Virus record (IMG/VR): IMGVR_UViG_3300029955_000175
Coordinates: 1-20,746 of that record
DNA from: a virus
Direction: 5' to 3' (one strand)
Length of the DNA stretch: 20,746 bases
Part shown: positions 1-7,765 of the stretch, piece by piece
Layout of the letters: each line of letters opens with the position of its first letter
How positions within the stretch are numbered: position 1 is the stretch's first letter
Program-made: the position numbers and the translations under genes
The notes under the pieces: generated by a model
Database searches by the model: none
Seen by the model: only the letters and a program-made list of their open reading frames with translations
What the model was told of the DNA's origin: nothing

Positions 1-128
1 TATATAGAGGATAGTAAAGGAATTTTAAGGTAAGTAAGAGAAATATATTATAGCAAAAAATTTTTAGGGGTGTCAAGAACAATTTTTAGATAGCTCCATA
101 TAAAAAACAGATAACAAGGAGAAAAGAT
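1..128 (+). other. Leader before gp55; possible tail of an upstream ORF
   Basis: Frame 1 is open from the window edge and stops at TAA 31-33, giving a ten-residue tail that could be the end of an upstream gene; this is too short to identify. The rest is AT-rich. I see no clear TTGACA promoter or strong hairpin in it. It ends in the Shine-Dalgarno site that serves gp55. Confidence 0.3.
116..121 (+). promoter_or_regulatory. Ribosome binding site that decides the gp55 start
   Basis: AAGGAG, seven bases before an ATT codon at 129. There is no ATG, GTG or TTG at a usable distance. The frame is open from this ATT through the TTG at 210, and the extra 27 residues continue the gp55 similarity, so the site points to initiation at ATT. 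Confidence 0.75.
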
Positions 129-722
129 ATTTCAGAACAAAAAATAGTAGATGAACGTATAATTGTTAGAAAGCCAAGATCAAAACGTTCATATATAAAT
201 GGTAACGATTTGCACGCTGCATTAGTAAAGTTTTATGAAGACGTGACAATTAGCGAAAAGAATAATAAAAAAACACCTGAGATTCCAAGATATATAGGTG
301 AATGTATTATGCATATCGCAACGAATCTATCAGGTAAAATAAATTTCGTTATGTATAGTTTTAGAGAAGAACTTGTCGGAGACGCTATCGAAAAGATGGT
401 CGAGGCAGTACACCTTCATAAATATGATCCAAATTTAAGTAAGAATCCTTTTGCTTACTTTACTCAGATTGCTTGGAATTGCTTCTTACAAAGAATTCAA
501 AAAGAAAGAATAGAAGCATACGTAAAGCATAAGAATATTGAAAATCTCATTATGCACGCTACAGATGAAAATATAGAATCATTACTTGATAATGATGAAC
601 ACAATAAAGTAATTAATAATTTTGAAAAGCCTAAAGAAAAAAATAATTATGCCAAGCATAAAAATCTCTCTTATGAGAAGAATAGAAAAAGACGAAATAC
701 TATAAATACTACTGAAAGTTAA
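129..722 (+). CDS. 55: Late-transcription sigma factor, T4 gp55-like
   Basis: A sigma-70-related factor that directs host RNA polymerase to TATAAATA-type late promoters, working in T4 with the sliding clamp and gp33. The predicted protein has 197 residues (T4 gp55 about 185). It matches remembered T4 gp55 in the N-terminal YINGNDLHAAL block (T4 YVNNKELLQAI), in the stretch on both sides of NPFAYFTQIAWNCFLQRIQKER (T4 [22 protein letters not shown]), and in a basic tail. The TTG at 210 would cut off the conserved N-terminus. The likely start is ATT at 129, behind AAGGAG; the second residue would be Ser, as in T4. It lies directly before a homing endonuclease and the gp47/gp46 pair, the T4 neighbourhood in the same relative order. 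Function is confident; the start codon is inferred. Confidence 0.88.
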   Translation: MSEQKIVDERIIVRKPRSKRSYINGNDLHAALVKFYEDVTISEKNNKKTPEIPRYIGECIMHIATNLSGKINFVMYSFREELVGDAIEKMVEAVHLHKYDPNLSKNPFAYFTQIAWNCFLQRIQKERIEAYVKHKNIENLIMHATDENIESLLDNDEHNKVINNFEKPKEKNNYAKHKNLSYEKNRKRRNTINTTES

Positions 723-739
723 TTTTAAAGGAGAATGAA

Positions 740-1471
740 ATGGAAAAGTATGGTTTCATATACATCTGGTTTGACCGTAAGCACAAACGTTATTATATAG
801 GAGCACATTGGGGTACTGAGACAGACGGTTACATATGTTCTAGTGATTGGATGCGACATGCATATAAACGTCGTAAAATAGATTTTTCTAGACGAGTAAT
901 TTATAGATGTAATAATAAAGAAGATTTGTGGAATGAAGAATATAAATGGTTATGTCTAATTGATCCAAAAAAATTAGGTAAAAAATATTATAATCATGCT
1001 ATAATTAAATATGAAATGGGTTATGGAGTTTTTTCAGAAGAACGTAATAATAAAATATCTGTTGCTCATAAAGGCCGAAAGAAAGCTCCTTTCACAGATG
1101 AACATAAAAAAAATCTTTCAAATTCTCATTTAGGAAAAGAAGGGTTTTGGACAGGTAAAATAAGATCAGAAGAAACAAAACAAAACATATCTAAAAATCG
1201 TAAAGATAAATCTGCTGGTGATAAACATCATATGTATGGAAAACAACATACTAATGAAACTAAATTAAAAATGTCACAATCTAAAAAAGAAAGTGGGTTT
1301 AATCCTTCACACCAATTACAGAAATTTTATGATGAAGGTACAATTTGGATAACAAACGGATTCGAACATAAAAGAGTAAAAAATAATTTAATCATCCCTG
1401 ATGGATGGTTTCAAGGAATGATTAAAAATAGACGTAAGAAAGTAGTTGACAAACCTGAAGAAATAGGTTAA
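740..1471 (+). CDS. GIY-YIG homing endonuclease with NUMOD3 repeats
   Basis: A free-standing phage homing endonuclease of the Seg/I-TevI type, which cuts intergenic DNA in endonuclease-free relatives and spreads by repair. The 243-residue protein opens with GFIYIWF (GIY position) and YYIGAHWG (YIG position). The N-terminal catalytic module fills about residues 5-95, with candidate catalytic Arg and Glu in the RRVIYR and NEEYKWL segments. The middle holds NUMOD3-like DNA-binding repeats of the SEETKQNISKNRK and NETKLKMSQSKK type, residues 105-185. The end has the WITNG...IPDGWFQG module common at the C-termini of such enzymes. The start ATG has a strong AAAGGAG. It is inserted between gp55 and the gp47 block. 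Confidence 0.9.
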   Translation: MEKYGFIYIWFDRKHKRYYIGAHWGTETDGYICSSDWMRHAYKRRKIDFSRRVIYRCNNKEDLWNEEYKWLCLIDPKKLGKKYYNHAIIKYEMGYGVFSEERNNKISVAHKGRKKAPFTDEHKKNLSNSHLGKEGFWTGKIRSEETKQNISKNRKDKSAGDKHHMYGKQHTNETKLKMSQSKKESGFNPSHQLQKFYDEGTIWITNGFEHKRVKNNLIIPDGWFQGMIKNRRKKVVDKPEEIG

Positions 1472-1475
1472 AAAT
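1446..1475 (+). promoter_or_regulatory. Possible host-type promoter
   Basis: A perfect TTGACA (1446-1451) is followed after 17-18 bases by an A-rich TAAAAAT segment, a poor -10 box. It overlaps the end of the endonuclease gene and lies 40 bases before the small gene at 1513. Weak evidence. Confidence 0.35.
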
Positions 1476-1512
1476 ACTTTTTTAAGTTTCAATTAGATTA
1501 AGGAATATACAT

Positions 1513-1686
1513 GTGAAAAATGAACATTTAATACCAGACCTTATCAAGGATATAGTCGAAAAGTACAAAAAAGCCAAGATGGTAAATGAAAGATTATCCC
1601 TTGAAGATAGAATCAACGCAATTCGTGAATATCTCGACGAGTCAATTACCAAAGCTGCAAAACAAAATATCTTCAGAAAGAAATAA
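1513..1686 (+). CDS. Small charged helical protein, unknown
   Basis: A 57-residue protein starting at GTG with AAGGA eight bases upstream. The sequence (VKNEHLIPDLIKDIVEKY, then a KKAKMVNERLSLEDRI stretch and an AKQNIFRKK tail) is rich in Lys, Glu, Ile and Leu and looks wholly alpha-helical, with no Cys or membrane segment. It ends seven bases before gp47 and is probably cotranscribed with gp47/gp46. I do not recognise a family. Its position next to recombination genes makes a small accessory protein possible, but nothing in the sequence shows a function. Confidence 0.65.
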   Translation: MKNEHLIPDLIKDIVEKYKKAKMVNERLSLEDRINAIREYLDESITKAAKQNIFRKK

Positions 1687-1693
1687 AATATAA

Positions 1694-2710
1694 ATGCGAA
1701 TTTTGGTGATATGTGACACTCATTGGGGCGTTAGAAGTGATAACGCCCTTTTTTATAATTATCAAAAGAAATTTATTGATAATGTTTTCTTCCGTTATAT
1801 TGACGCCTACAAGCCCGATGCTATCTTTCATTTAGGCGATCTTGTAGATAATCGTCGAGTCGTGAATTACAAGACCTATGACACCCTTCAGAACGATTTT
1901 CTCAATCCTATGGCTGATCTAGATATTCCGCAGCATTGGCTTGTAGGAAATCATGACGCATTCTACAAAAATACATTGCGTATTAATGCAATGAGTAAGT
2001 TTGTCGCCAAGGGCGATGTCTATGATCGTCCGAAAGAAATTATGGTCGGCGACTGCAAGATTCTCATGCTGCCTTGGATTTGCGACGAGAACCGAGAAGA
2101 ATCATTACATTTCATTAAGAACTCAAACGCTAGATATTGTTTTGGACATTTAGAAGTCGATGGCTTCGAAGTAAAAAGAGGAACTTTACATCATGGAGGT
2201 ATTGACCGCCGAGATTTTAACAATTTTGATTCTGTATTTTCTGGTCATTTCCATAATCGCAGTAGTGGAAATAATATTCGTTATCTTGGTGCCGCTTTTC
2301 AGTTCGATTGGTCTGATTATAATGAGTGGAAAGGGATATCAATATTGGATACTGATACTGGTCATGTCAATTATCTTCGGAATCCTTACACAATGTTTAA
2401 CGTAATAGAATATAATGAGAATTCTGAAGAAGATTATTCAAAGTATAAAGATACATATGTTCGACTTATGGTAAAAGAAAAGAATTCTGAAAACAAATAC
2501 AATGACTTTGTAAGTAAACTTAGTGATCAGGGTATTAATAATCTTACCATTATTGACAATACATTTAAGAAAATTGAATTGACTAATCAAGAAATCGTCG
2601 TTGACGAGCTAGAATCTATTTTTTACGGTCATATTGATCAATTAGATATTTCAAATAAAAAAGACGTTATACAATTATTCGATAACATTTATAAGGAAAT
2701 TCGTGCTTAA
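1694..2710 (+). CDS. 47: Recombination nuclease subunit gp47 (SbcD/Mre11-like)
   Basis: The nuclease half of the phage Mre11-Rad50 complex, which resects DNA ends for recombination-dependent replication and degrades host DNA. The 338-residue protein has the calcineurin-like phosphoesterase motifs in order: CDTHWG (residues 7-12), HLGDLVDNR (about 46-54), VGNHD (about 84-88), FGHLEV (about 150) and SGHFHNR (about 183-189). Their Asp, His and Asn residues bind the two metal ions. Length matches T4 gp47 (339). The C-terminal 120 residues are the divergent region that contacts the partner ATPase. It overlaps gp46 by eight bases, consistent with translational coupling of the two subunits. Confidence 0.96.
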   Translation: MRILVICDTHWGVRSDNALFYNYQKKFIDNVFFRYIDAYKPDAIFHLGDLVDNRRVVNYKTYDTLQNDFLNPMADLDIPQHWLVGNHDAFYKNTLRINAMSKFVAKGDVYDRPKEIMVGDCKILMLPWICDENREESLHFIKNSNARYCFGHLEVDGFEVKRGTLHHGGIDRRDFNNFDSVFSGHFHNRSSGNNIRYLGAAFQFDWSDYNEWKGISILDTDTGHVNYLRNPYTMFNVIEYNENSEEDYSKYKDTYVRLMVKEKNSENKYNDFVSKLSDQGINNLTIIDNTFKKIELTNQEIVVDELESIFYGHIDQLDISNKKDVIQLFDNIYKEIRA

Positions 2711-4412
2711 GTTTAAATGGATAGAGTATGCAAACTTTTTATCTTCTGGTAATTATGTAACCAGAATCGAATTGGACAAAGCTAATATTACTATGATTGT
2801 TGGTAAGAATGGGGCCGGTAAGTCTACTATTCTCGATGCAATTTCTTTTGTTATTTTTAACAAACCTTTTCGTAACATCACAAAGAGCCTGCTGGTAAAT
2901 ACCATTACCAAAAAGCGTACTTTAGTCAAGGTAGAATTTGAAATTGGTTTTGATACCTTCCTTGTCGTTCGAGGCATTAAGCCGAATATATTTGAAATCT
3001 ACAAGAATGGGGTACTTGTTCCACAGGACGCAAAGAATCTAGATTACCAAGATTATCTAGAACGCTCTGTCCTGCGTTGTAACCATAAGGCTTTCTGTCA
3101 GGTAGTGGTGCTAGGGTCAGCATCGTTTATCCCCTTCCTTGACCTTCCTGCCGAGCAGAGACGCAAGGTAGTGGAGAATATCCTCGACCTTGAAGACATA
3201 AGTCTGATGAATACACGTCTGAAGAAGCAGATCATCGAAACAAATGAAGATTTTAATAGTCTTACGAGTGTAAAGACTTCATTGATTGAAAGAATCAAAA
3301 ACATTCAGGATGCTCAGGCACGAGAGGCCGAAGACCGCACCAAGCTGGCCGAAGGGTTTCAGGTCGAAATTGATAAGATTAAAGAAGAAATTAAGATCAA
3401 GAAATCTGAATTTAAAAAGAATGATTTTCGAACAGCACATAATGTCGTCAAGGAAAAAAAGGATTTTACATTAAAAGAAATTAATAATAAAAATCATAAT
3501 ATAAGCTTAGCAGCACAAAAATTTGCTTCTTTGAAAAAAGAAATTGAGTTTTTAGAGCACACAGATTCATGTCCGACATGCAGTCAGATGATAGACACCA
3601 AATTTAAAAACGAGTCTATAAAATCAAAGAAAAATGAAATAGCTAATATTGAAGCACAAAATCAGATTGATGTTAGTGAACTTAATGATTTAAAGTTATT
3701 ATATGAAACTCAAGCGAAAGAAATGAATGTTCTTCAAGAAGAAATAGAATATCAAAATAATATAATCAGTTATATTAAGAATAAAGAAGGTCAAATCAAA
3801 GTATTCGAAAATAAAAGAGATCAATTCTTAAATAGTATTAAAAAAACTACTAATGATGAATTCGATAAAGTTAATTCTGATCTTTTGGAAGTCAATTTAA
3901 AAATTGATGTTCTTCAAAAACAAAAGAATGCTGAAATCGTTTTGCTTCGACTACTCAAGGATGATGGTGTGAAGGCACAGATCATTAATCAGTACGTTGA
4001 TATTATTAACGATTTAGTCAATGGGTTTCTTTTCGAAATGAATTTTCCATGTCAGTTCTTTCTTGATTCTTCATTTAACGAAACTATTAAGTCAAGATAT
4101 CGAGACGAGTTTACGTATGCATCCTTTTCTGAAGGTGAGAAGCTGAGAATCACTCTGGCTATCCTTTTTACATGGAGAGAAATTGCCAAGCGTCGAAATT
4201 CTATTTCCACAAATATTCTATTTTTTGATGAAATTCTAGATTCTTCACTCGACTCTGACGGTATAGAAGACTTCTTTAATATCATTAAACACTTGACAAA
4301 GGGAACAAATACGTTTATCATATCTCATAATGATAAGTCCATCGACAATGTGGAAAATTCAATCGAATTTACTAAAATCAAAGAATTCTCCCATATAACA
4401 AGTAAGACATAA
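2703..4412 (+). CDS. 46: Recombination nuclease ATPase subunit gp46 (SbcC/Rad50-like)
   Basis: An SMC-type ATPase that controls the gp47 nuclease and tethers DNA ends. The 569-residue protein (T4 gp46 about 560) has Walker A GKNGAGKST at residues 34-42, a long coiled coil interrupted by the zinc hook CPTC at 290-293, the ABC signature SEGEKLR near 475, Walker B ILFFDEILD near 505, and a final ISHND His-switch motif. It starts at GTG inside the end of gp47, with AAGGAAA about five bases upstream; no ATG fits. All expected motifs are intact, so the protein is presumably active. Confidence 0.96.
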   Translation: MLKFKWIEYANFLSSGNYVTRIELDKANITMIVGKNGAGKSTILDAISFVIFNKPFRNITKSLLVNTITKKRTLVKVEFEIGFDTFLVVRGIKPNIFEIYKNGVLVPQDAKNLDYQDYLERSVLRCNHKAFCQVVVLGSASFIPFLDLPAEQRRKVVENILDLEDISLMNTRLKKQIIETNEDFNSLTSVKTSLIERIKNIQDAQAREAEDRTKLAEGFQVEIDKIKEEIKIKKSEFKKNDFRTAHNVVKEKKDFTLKEINNKNHNISLAAQKFASLKKEIEFLEHTDSCPTCSQMIDTKFKNESIKSKKNEIANIEAQNQIDVSELNDLKLLYETQAKEMNVLQEEIEYQNNIISYIKNKEGQIKVFENKRDQFLNSIKKTTNDEFDKVNSDLLEVNLKIDVLQKQKNAEIVLLRLLKDDGVKAQIINQYVDIINDLVNGFLFEMNFPCQFFLDSSFNETIKSRYRDEFTYASFSEGEKLRITLAILFTWREIAKRRNSISTNILFFDEILDSSLDSDGIEDFFNIIKHLTKGTNTFIISHNDKSIDNVENSIEFTKIKEFSHITSKT

Positions 4413-4489
4413 TAAATATGAATATCATTGCTGAAATCCAGTCTATAAATCAAAAATTGGATTTTGTCGTTTCACATATAAAGGGAGAA
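4386..4489 (+). promoter_or_regulatory. Late-promoter-like box between complementary arms that cover the next gene's ribosome site
   Basis: TTCTCCC (4386-4392), in the end of gp46, is complementary to GGGAGAA (4483-4489), the Shine-Dalgarno region of the gene at 4493. Between the arms lies AATAAATA (4411-4418), one base off the T4 late box TATAAATA. A readthrough transcript could pair the arms; a late transcript would lack the left one. The span is about 90 bases and such boxes are common by chance in AT-rich DNA, so this is tentative. Confidence 0.3.
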
Positions 4490-4492
4490 AAC

Positions 4493-4969
4493 ATGTCAAT
4501 TTTAGATACTATTAAAGCAGAATTAGAACACGCAGTAGGCGTTGTAGAAAATTCAAAAACAGTCATTACCGATTTGAAGACTACTGTCGCTAGTCATGAA
4601 CAGACTATTGCAACACAGGCAGCTACTATTGCTGCTCATGAACAAACCATCAGTACCATCACTTCTGATTTACAGGGTTTTGTCTCAAGCGTTAAAACTA
4701 AGTTTGATGATTTTGAATCATTTTTAAATAATGATATTGTCAAGCCTGTGGAAGCAGTTTTTGTTCCAGAAGCTGCACCTGTTGAAGTAAGTAATACTGA
4801 AGTAGTAGTTGCTCCATCAGAACCAGAAGCACCTGTTGCTGCAAATTCAACAATAACACCAGATAATTTTGATTCTTTGTTTCATAATATTGTAACTAGC
4901 GTAGCTTCAACAACACATGAAGCAGAACAAGCAGTAGAAAATATCACAATCGGGCCATTACAGGCTTAA
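4493..4969 (+). CDS. Heptad-repeat acidic protein, unknown
   Basis: A predicted 158-residue protein from ATG 4493, behind a good AAGGGAG. An in-frame ATG at 4418 would add 25 residues but has no clear ribosome site. After a helical N-terminus (MSILDTIKAELEHAVGVVEN), residues 30-60 carry near-perfect seven-residue repeats (TVASHEQ, TIATQAA, TIAAHEQ, TISTITS), a short parallel coiled coil. Residues 85-120 are rich in Val, Pro, Ala and Glu and look disordered; a short helical tail follows. No enzyme motif is visible. The shape suggests a self-associating structural or scaffold protein. It lies between gp46 and a phosphoesterase, possibly under late control. Confidence 0.72.
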   Translation: MSILDTIKAELEHAVGVVENSKTVITDLKTTVASHEQTIATQAATIAAHEQTISTITSDLQGFVSSVKTKFDDFESFLNNDIVKPVEAVFVPEAAPVEVSNTEVVVAPSEPEAPVAANSTITPDNFDSLFHNIVTSVASTTHEAEQAVENITIGPLQA

Positions 4970-4983
4970 AATAAGGATTTTTA

Positions 4984-6111
4984 ATGTCTAATAATCAGGA
5001 TATTGCATTAAATATGCAATATGATACTTCTTCACGCGAAGAACTTATTGAAAAACTACAAACATTACAACAGAATAACGATCACCCTATATCAAGGGAT
5101 TTCGCACGTAAAAATGGAATAATTGATGCTGAATGGTCATCATATTTTTCTACTTTTAATAGTTTTAAGTTAGCAGCCGGATTATCTCCTACAAAAACTG
5201 CTCTTAAAGAAATTAGAGCTTTCGAAAAGCACGAGTCTGTAGAGACATTAAAAGAATATAATAAAACAAAGTTTGGATGGAAGAATATCTGGAAGAAAGA
5301 CTCTTTAAAGAGATTCCAGACATTTCTTGTATGTTCTGATGTACACGATTTGCATTGTGATCCTTTCTTTCGAAGATTATTTGTTTTAGCAGTAAAGCAA
5401 TATAAGCCAGAGAAGATTATTCTCAATGGCGATATTTTTGATATGCCTGAAGTTTCTAAGTACACCACTCGTCTTGCTGATCTTAAACCAAAAGAAAGAG
5501 TCCTTTGGGTTTCTAATTTTCTCTATGATTTGAGAGAAGCTTCACCAGACTCAGAAATCAATTTTGTTGAAGGAAATCACGAATATCGTCTAATTCATCA
5601 TCTTTTGGAAAAGACACCTTCAATGGTGGAATTACTCGACATTCATGGTTTTGACATCAAGACTCTTTTAGGCTTAGATAATTACGAAGTCAACTATTAT
5701 TCAAGTGCAGATATTGCCACATTTACCGAGGCAGATATCCGTAATGAATTAAAGAAGAACTACTATATGTTCAAAGATTTTGTTGTGTTCTATCATTTTC
5801 CTCAAGGTCGTACCATCTTTGGTATGCCGGGAATTTCAGGTCATCACCATAAATTGCAAATCTGGCCTGAGTACAATGCAACCTATGGTAGCTATAACTG
5901 GATGCAGATCGGTGCTGGTGCTACTCGTCATGCTGATTACACAGATGCAGCCGGAAAGTGGCAAAATGGATTTGCTCTTGTCCACGTCGATCTGAACGAA
6001 AAGAAAAATACTACGTTTGAATATATCGATTGTACAGGAGAGGTATGTGTCCTTAACGGAAATCGCTATCTAAGATACGAGAATGAAAAAACATTTCAAC
6101 CGTTAATTTAA
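4984..6111 (+). CDS. Calcineurin-like phosphoesterase with N-terminal HNH-associated repeat
   Basis: A 375-residue metallophosphoesterase. Residues 16-66 (SREELIEKLQ...PISRDFARKNG...FSTFNSFKLAAGL) fit the homing-endonuclease-associated HNH repeat (PF18780 type), a small helical DNA-binding unit. The phosphoesterase domain follows with CSDVHD (117-122), LNGDIFD (147-153), EGNHEYR (196-202), YHFPQG (270-275) and SGHHH (285-289). Substrates of this family range from DNA to cyclic nucleotides and cannot be read from sequence. It differs from gp47, which is also in this window, in length and in the extra repeat. The repeat suggests a DNA substrate or a domain captured from a homing enzyme. ATG start with AAGGA upstream. 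Confidence 0.88.
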   Translation: MSNNQDIALNMQYDTSSREELIEKLQTLQQNNDHPISRDFARKNGIIDAEWSSYFSTFNSFKLAAGLSPTKTALKEIRAFEKHESVETLKEYNKTKFGWKNIWKKDSLKRFQTFLVCSDVHDLHCDPFFRRLFVLAVKQYKPEKIILNGDIFDMPEVSKYTTRLADLKPKERVLWVSNFLYDLREASPDSEINFVEGNHEYRLIHHLLEKTPSMVELLDIHGFDIKTLLGLDNYEVNYYSSADIATFTEADIRNELKKNYYMFKDFVVFYHFPQGRTIFGMPGISGHHHKLQIWPEYNATYGSYNWMQIGAGATRHADYTDAAGKWQNGFALVHVDLNEKKNTTFEYIDCTGEVCVLNGNRYLRYENEKTFQPLI

Positions 6112-6115
6112 GGAG
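6110..6115 (+). promoter_or_regulatory. Ribosome binding site for an ATT-started ClpP-like gene
   Basis: AAGGAG begins within the stop codon of the preceding gene and sits seven bases before ATT 6123. The nearest in-frame standard start, GTG 6198, would delete the conserved first strand and has no such site. Confidence 0.75.
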
Positions 6116-6122
6116 ATATCAC

Positions 6123-6662
6123 ATTACAGAAATTTCATTAGAAGACAAGAATATTTGTTATCTCAATGGAGAGATTAATGCTGATTCTTCAGATTATGTG
6201 ATTCGATTTATTCTTGAAAAAAATTTAGAAAAAACAAAGATCGATCATTTAAAGTTAATCATTAATTCTGATGGTGGCGATCTGCATCATGCTTTTGCTA
6301 TTATCGATATCATGAATGCTACAAAAATTCCTATATGGACTTATGGATTAGGAAATGTCTATTCAGGCGGTCTTATAATTTTTATGGCCGGGGTAAAAGG
6401 TAAGCGTCATATATTCAAAAGTGCGTCTTTATTAACTCACCAATGGCTTGGAGCATTCGAAGGTAAAGAACATGAATTCTCTGCATGGTCAAAAGGTAAT
6501 AGAACAGCAAGTAAGACAATTATTAATCATTATCGTGAAGCTACAGGTTTATCAGTAGATAAAATTAAAAAAACGTTGCTTACTTCTTCTGACGTATATC
6601 TTACTCCTGAAGAAGCTATTCAGTTCAATCTTGCTGATAGTATAGTAGAAAATTTCATCTAA
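6123..6662 (+). CDS. ClpP-like serine protease
   Basis: A phage member of the ClpP/crotonase fold, 179 residues from the inferred ATT start. The N-terminal strand NICYLNGEINADSSD and LKLIINSDGGD match the ClpP pattern of a first strand with LxGxI and then INSPGG. The candidate catalytic triad is Ser81 in NVYSGGL, His106 in LLTHQW and Asp157 in SSDVYLTPEEA. Spacing of 25 and 51 residues is close to the 25 and 49 in E. coli ClpP. The tail LADSIV matches the ClpP ending. In T4-type phages such proteins are candidates for head maturation or for degrading host proteins; no partner ATPase is in the window. GTG 6198 would remove the first strand, which argues for ATT. Confidence 0.85.
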   Translation: MTEISLEDKNICYLNGEINADSSDYVIRFILEKNLEKTKIDHLKLIINSDGGDLHHAFAIIDIMNATKIPIWTYGLGNVYSGGLIIFMAGVKGKRHIFKSASLLTHQWLGAFEGKEHEFSAWSKGNRTASKTIINHYREATGLSVDKIKKTLLTSSDVYLTPEEAIQFNLADSIVENFI

Positions 6663-6664
6663 TT

Positions 6665-6690
6665 GTTTTTAGAATAAATAATCTAAAAAC
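6665..6690 (+). promoter_or_regulatory. Nine-bp hairpin with late-promoter-like loop
   Basis: GTTTTTAGA (6665-6673) and TCTAAAAAC (6682-6690) are perfectly complementary around an eight-base loop. AATAAATA (6673-6680) in the loop resembles a T4-type late box. The right arm abuts the AGGA ribosome site of the gene at 6701. It has no T-tract and so is not an ordinary terminator. Regulatory role inferred. Confidence 0.45.
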
Positions 6691-6700
6691 AGGATGTACT

Positions 6701-7765
6701 ATGTTATCTTTTTCACAACATCTATCAAGATTGGAAGAATTTTTTGATTCGTCTAAGCAAACGTTACGTGATCGTAATAACATTATTATTGGTTTTATTG
6801 AAACTGATAGTAATGGTTTGCTTAAACTCATAAATCGAAAAGATAAGATACTTGGTTTCTATGATCCTAAAAAGAATATGACTACTGATCGTCTAGGAAT
6901 CAAAATTGGAACAGGAAATTTACTACCTACTCTTATTGAAAATGTAAACGAATCCTTACTAGAATATCACAAAACTCTGAATCAAAAACTTTTTGATGGA
7001 GAAATCCTTCGTCCTGAAGTTCGAATGACTCTATTGAAGATCGCCGAAACATGGCAGAAGTTTTCAAAAATTCCTAATGATATCGTGAAGGATATCATTT
7101 TTACTGGTGGTAACGCTCAGTACAATTATACAAAATATTCAGACATCGACGTTCATATCGTTATCGATAAAAAAGTCTTGACAGGAAAGTCTGATCCTGA
7201 TTTAATAGACGACTATCTATCCGATAAGAAAACTCTGTGGTCAAAGTCACGTAACATAAAAGTTCGTGGTTACACGGTAGAGTTGTATGCTCAGGATGTA
7301 GATGATAAATTGGTTGCATCTGGCGTATACTCCTTGTTGAATAACAAGTGGGTGCTGAAACCAGAACACGGTAAGTATGACTTTAAGCACGACGACGCCT
7401 TAAAGAACAAGGTAGACGAATTTACAGACACAATCAATAACATGATTGAAAAAGAGTTACCAGATCATGAATTTAAAATTATGAAGGACAAATTAAAAAA
7501 TATGCGTAAGGCAGCTTTGGCGTCTGGTAGTGAATTTTCTTTCGACAACCTCGTATTTAAAAGCTTGCGTAATAATGGAATCCTTGATAAGATGAATAAG
7601 TACCTTGCTCAAAAACAGGATAATGAATTGTCTTTGGAGTCTAAAGATTATAAAGAATTAAATTTAGGTACTAATTTAGGAAAAACAGACTCTAAAGCAT
7701 TGACCAAATTTTGGTCACAAAAAGGTGAAGTTCATAAAGAAAGACCCTATGGTATTAGGGGGTAA
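6701..7765 (+). CDS. Nucleotidyltransferase-fold protein
   Basis: A 354-residue protein with a polymerase-beta-type nucleotidyltransferase core. IIFTGGNAQYNYTKYSDIDV, near residues 127-147, gives the GG helix followed by the two metal-binding Asp residues of SDIDVHIVID; a possible third acidic residue lies in GYTVELYAQD about 45 residues on. The N-terminus resembles a peptide-like head (MLSFSQHLSRLEEFF). The C-terminal 120 residues are basic, helical and unassigned. The substrate is unknown; the fold covers RNA-tailing, antibiotic-modifying and toxin enzymes. The ATG is preceded by AGGA. The frame stops inside a run of five G, and an open +1 frame continues to 7847, so the true C-terminus may be longer. 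Confidence 0.75.
   Translation: MLSFSQHLSRLEEFFDSSKQTLRDRNNIIIGFIETDSNGLLKLINRKDKILGFYDPKKNMTTDRLGIKIGTGNLLPTLIENVNESLLEYHKTLNQKLFDGEILRPEVRMTLLKIAETWQKFSKIPNDIVKDIIFTGGNAQYNYTKYSDIDVHIVIDKKVLTGKSDPDLIDDYLSDKKTLWSKSRNIKVRGYTVELYAQDVDDKLVASGVYSLLNNKWVLKPEHGKYDFKHDDALKNKVDEFTDTINNMIEKELPDHEFKIMKDKLKNMRKAALASGSEFSFDNLVFKSLRNNGILDKMNKYLAQKQDNELSLESKDYKELNLGTNLGKTDSKALTKFWSQKGEVHKERPYGIRG

Noticed and set aside
2753-5468. Minus-strand open frames within gp46 and the phosphoesterase
   Set aside because: They are antisense shadows of strong plus-strand genes, with no ribosome sites or recognisable motifs.
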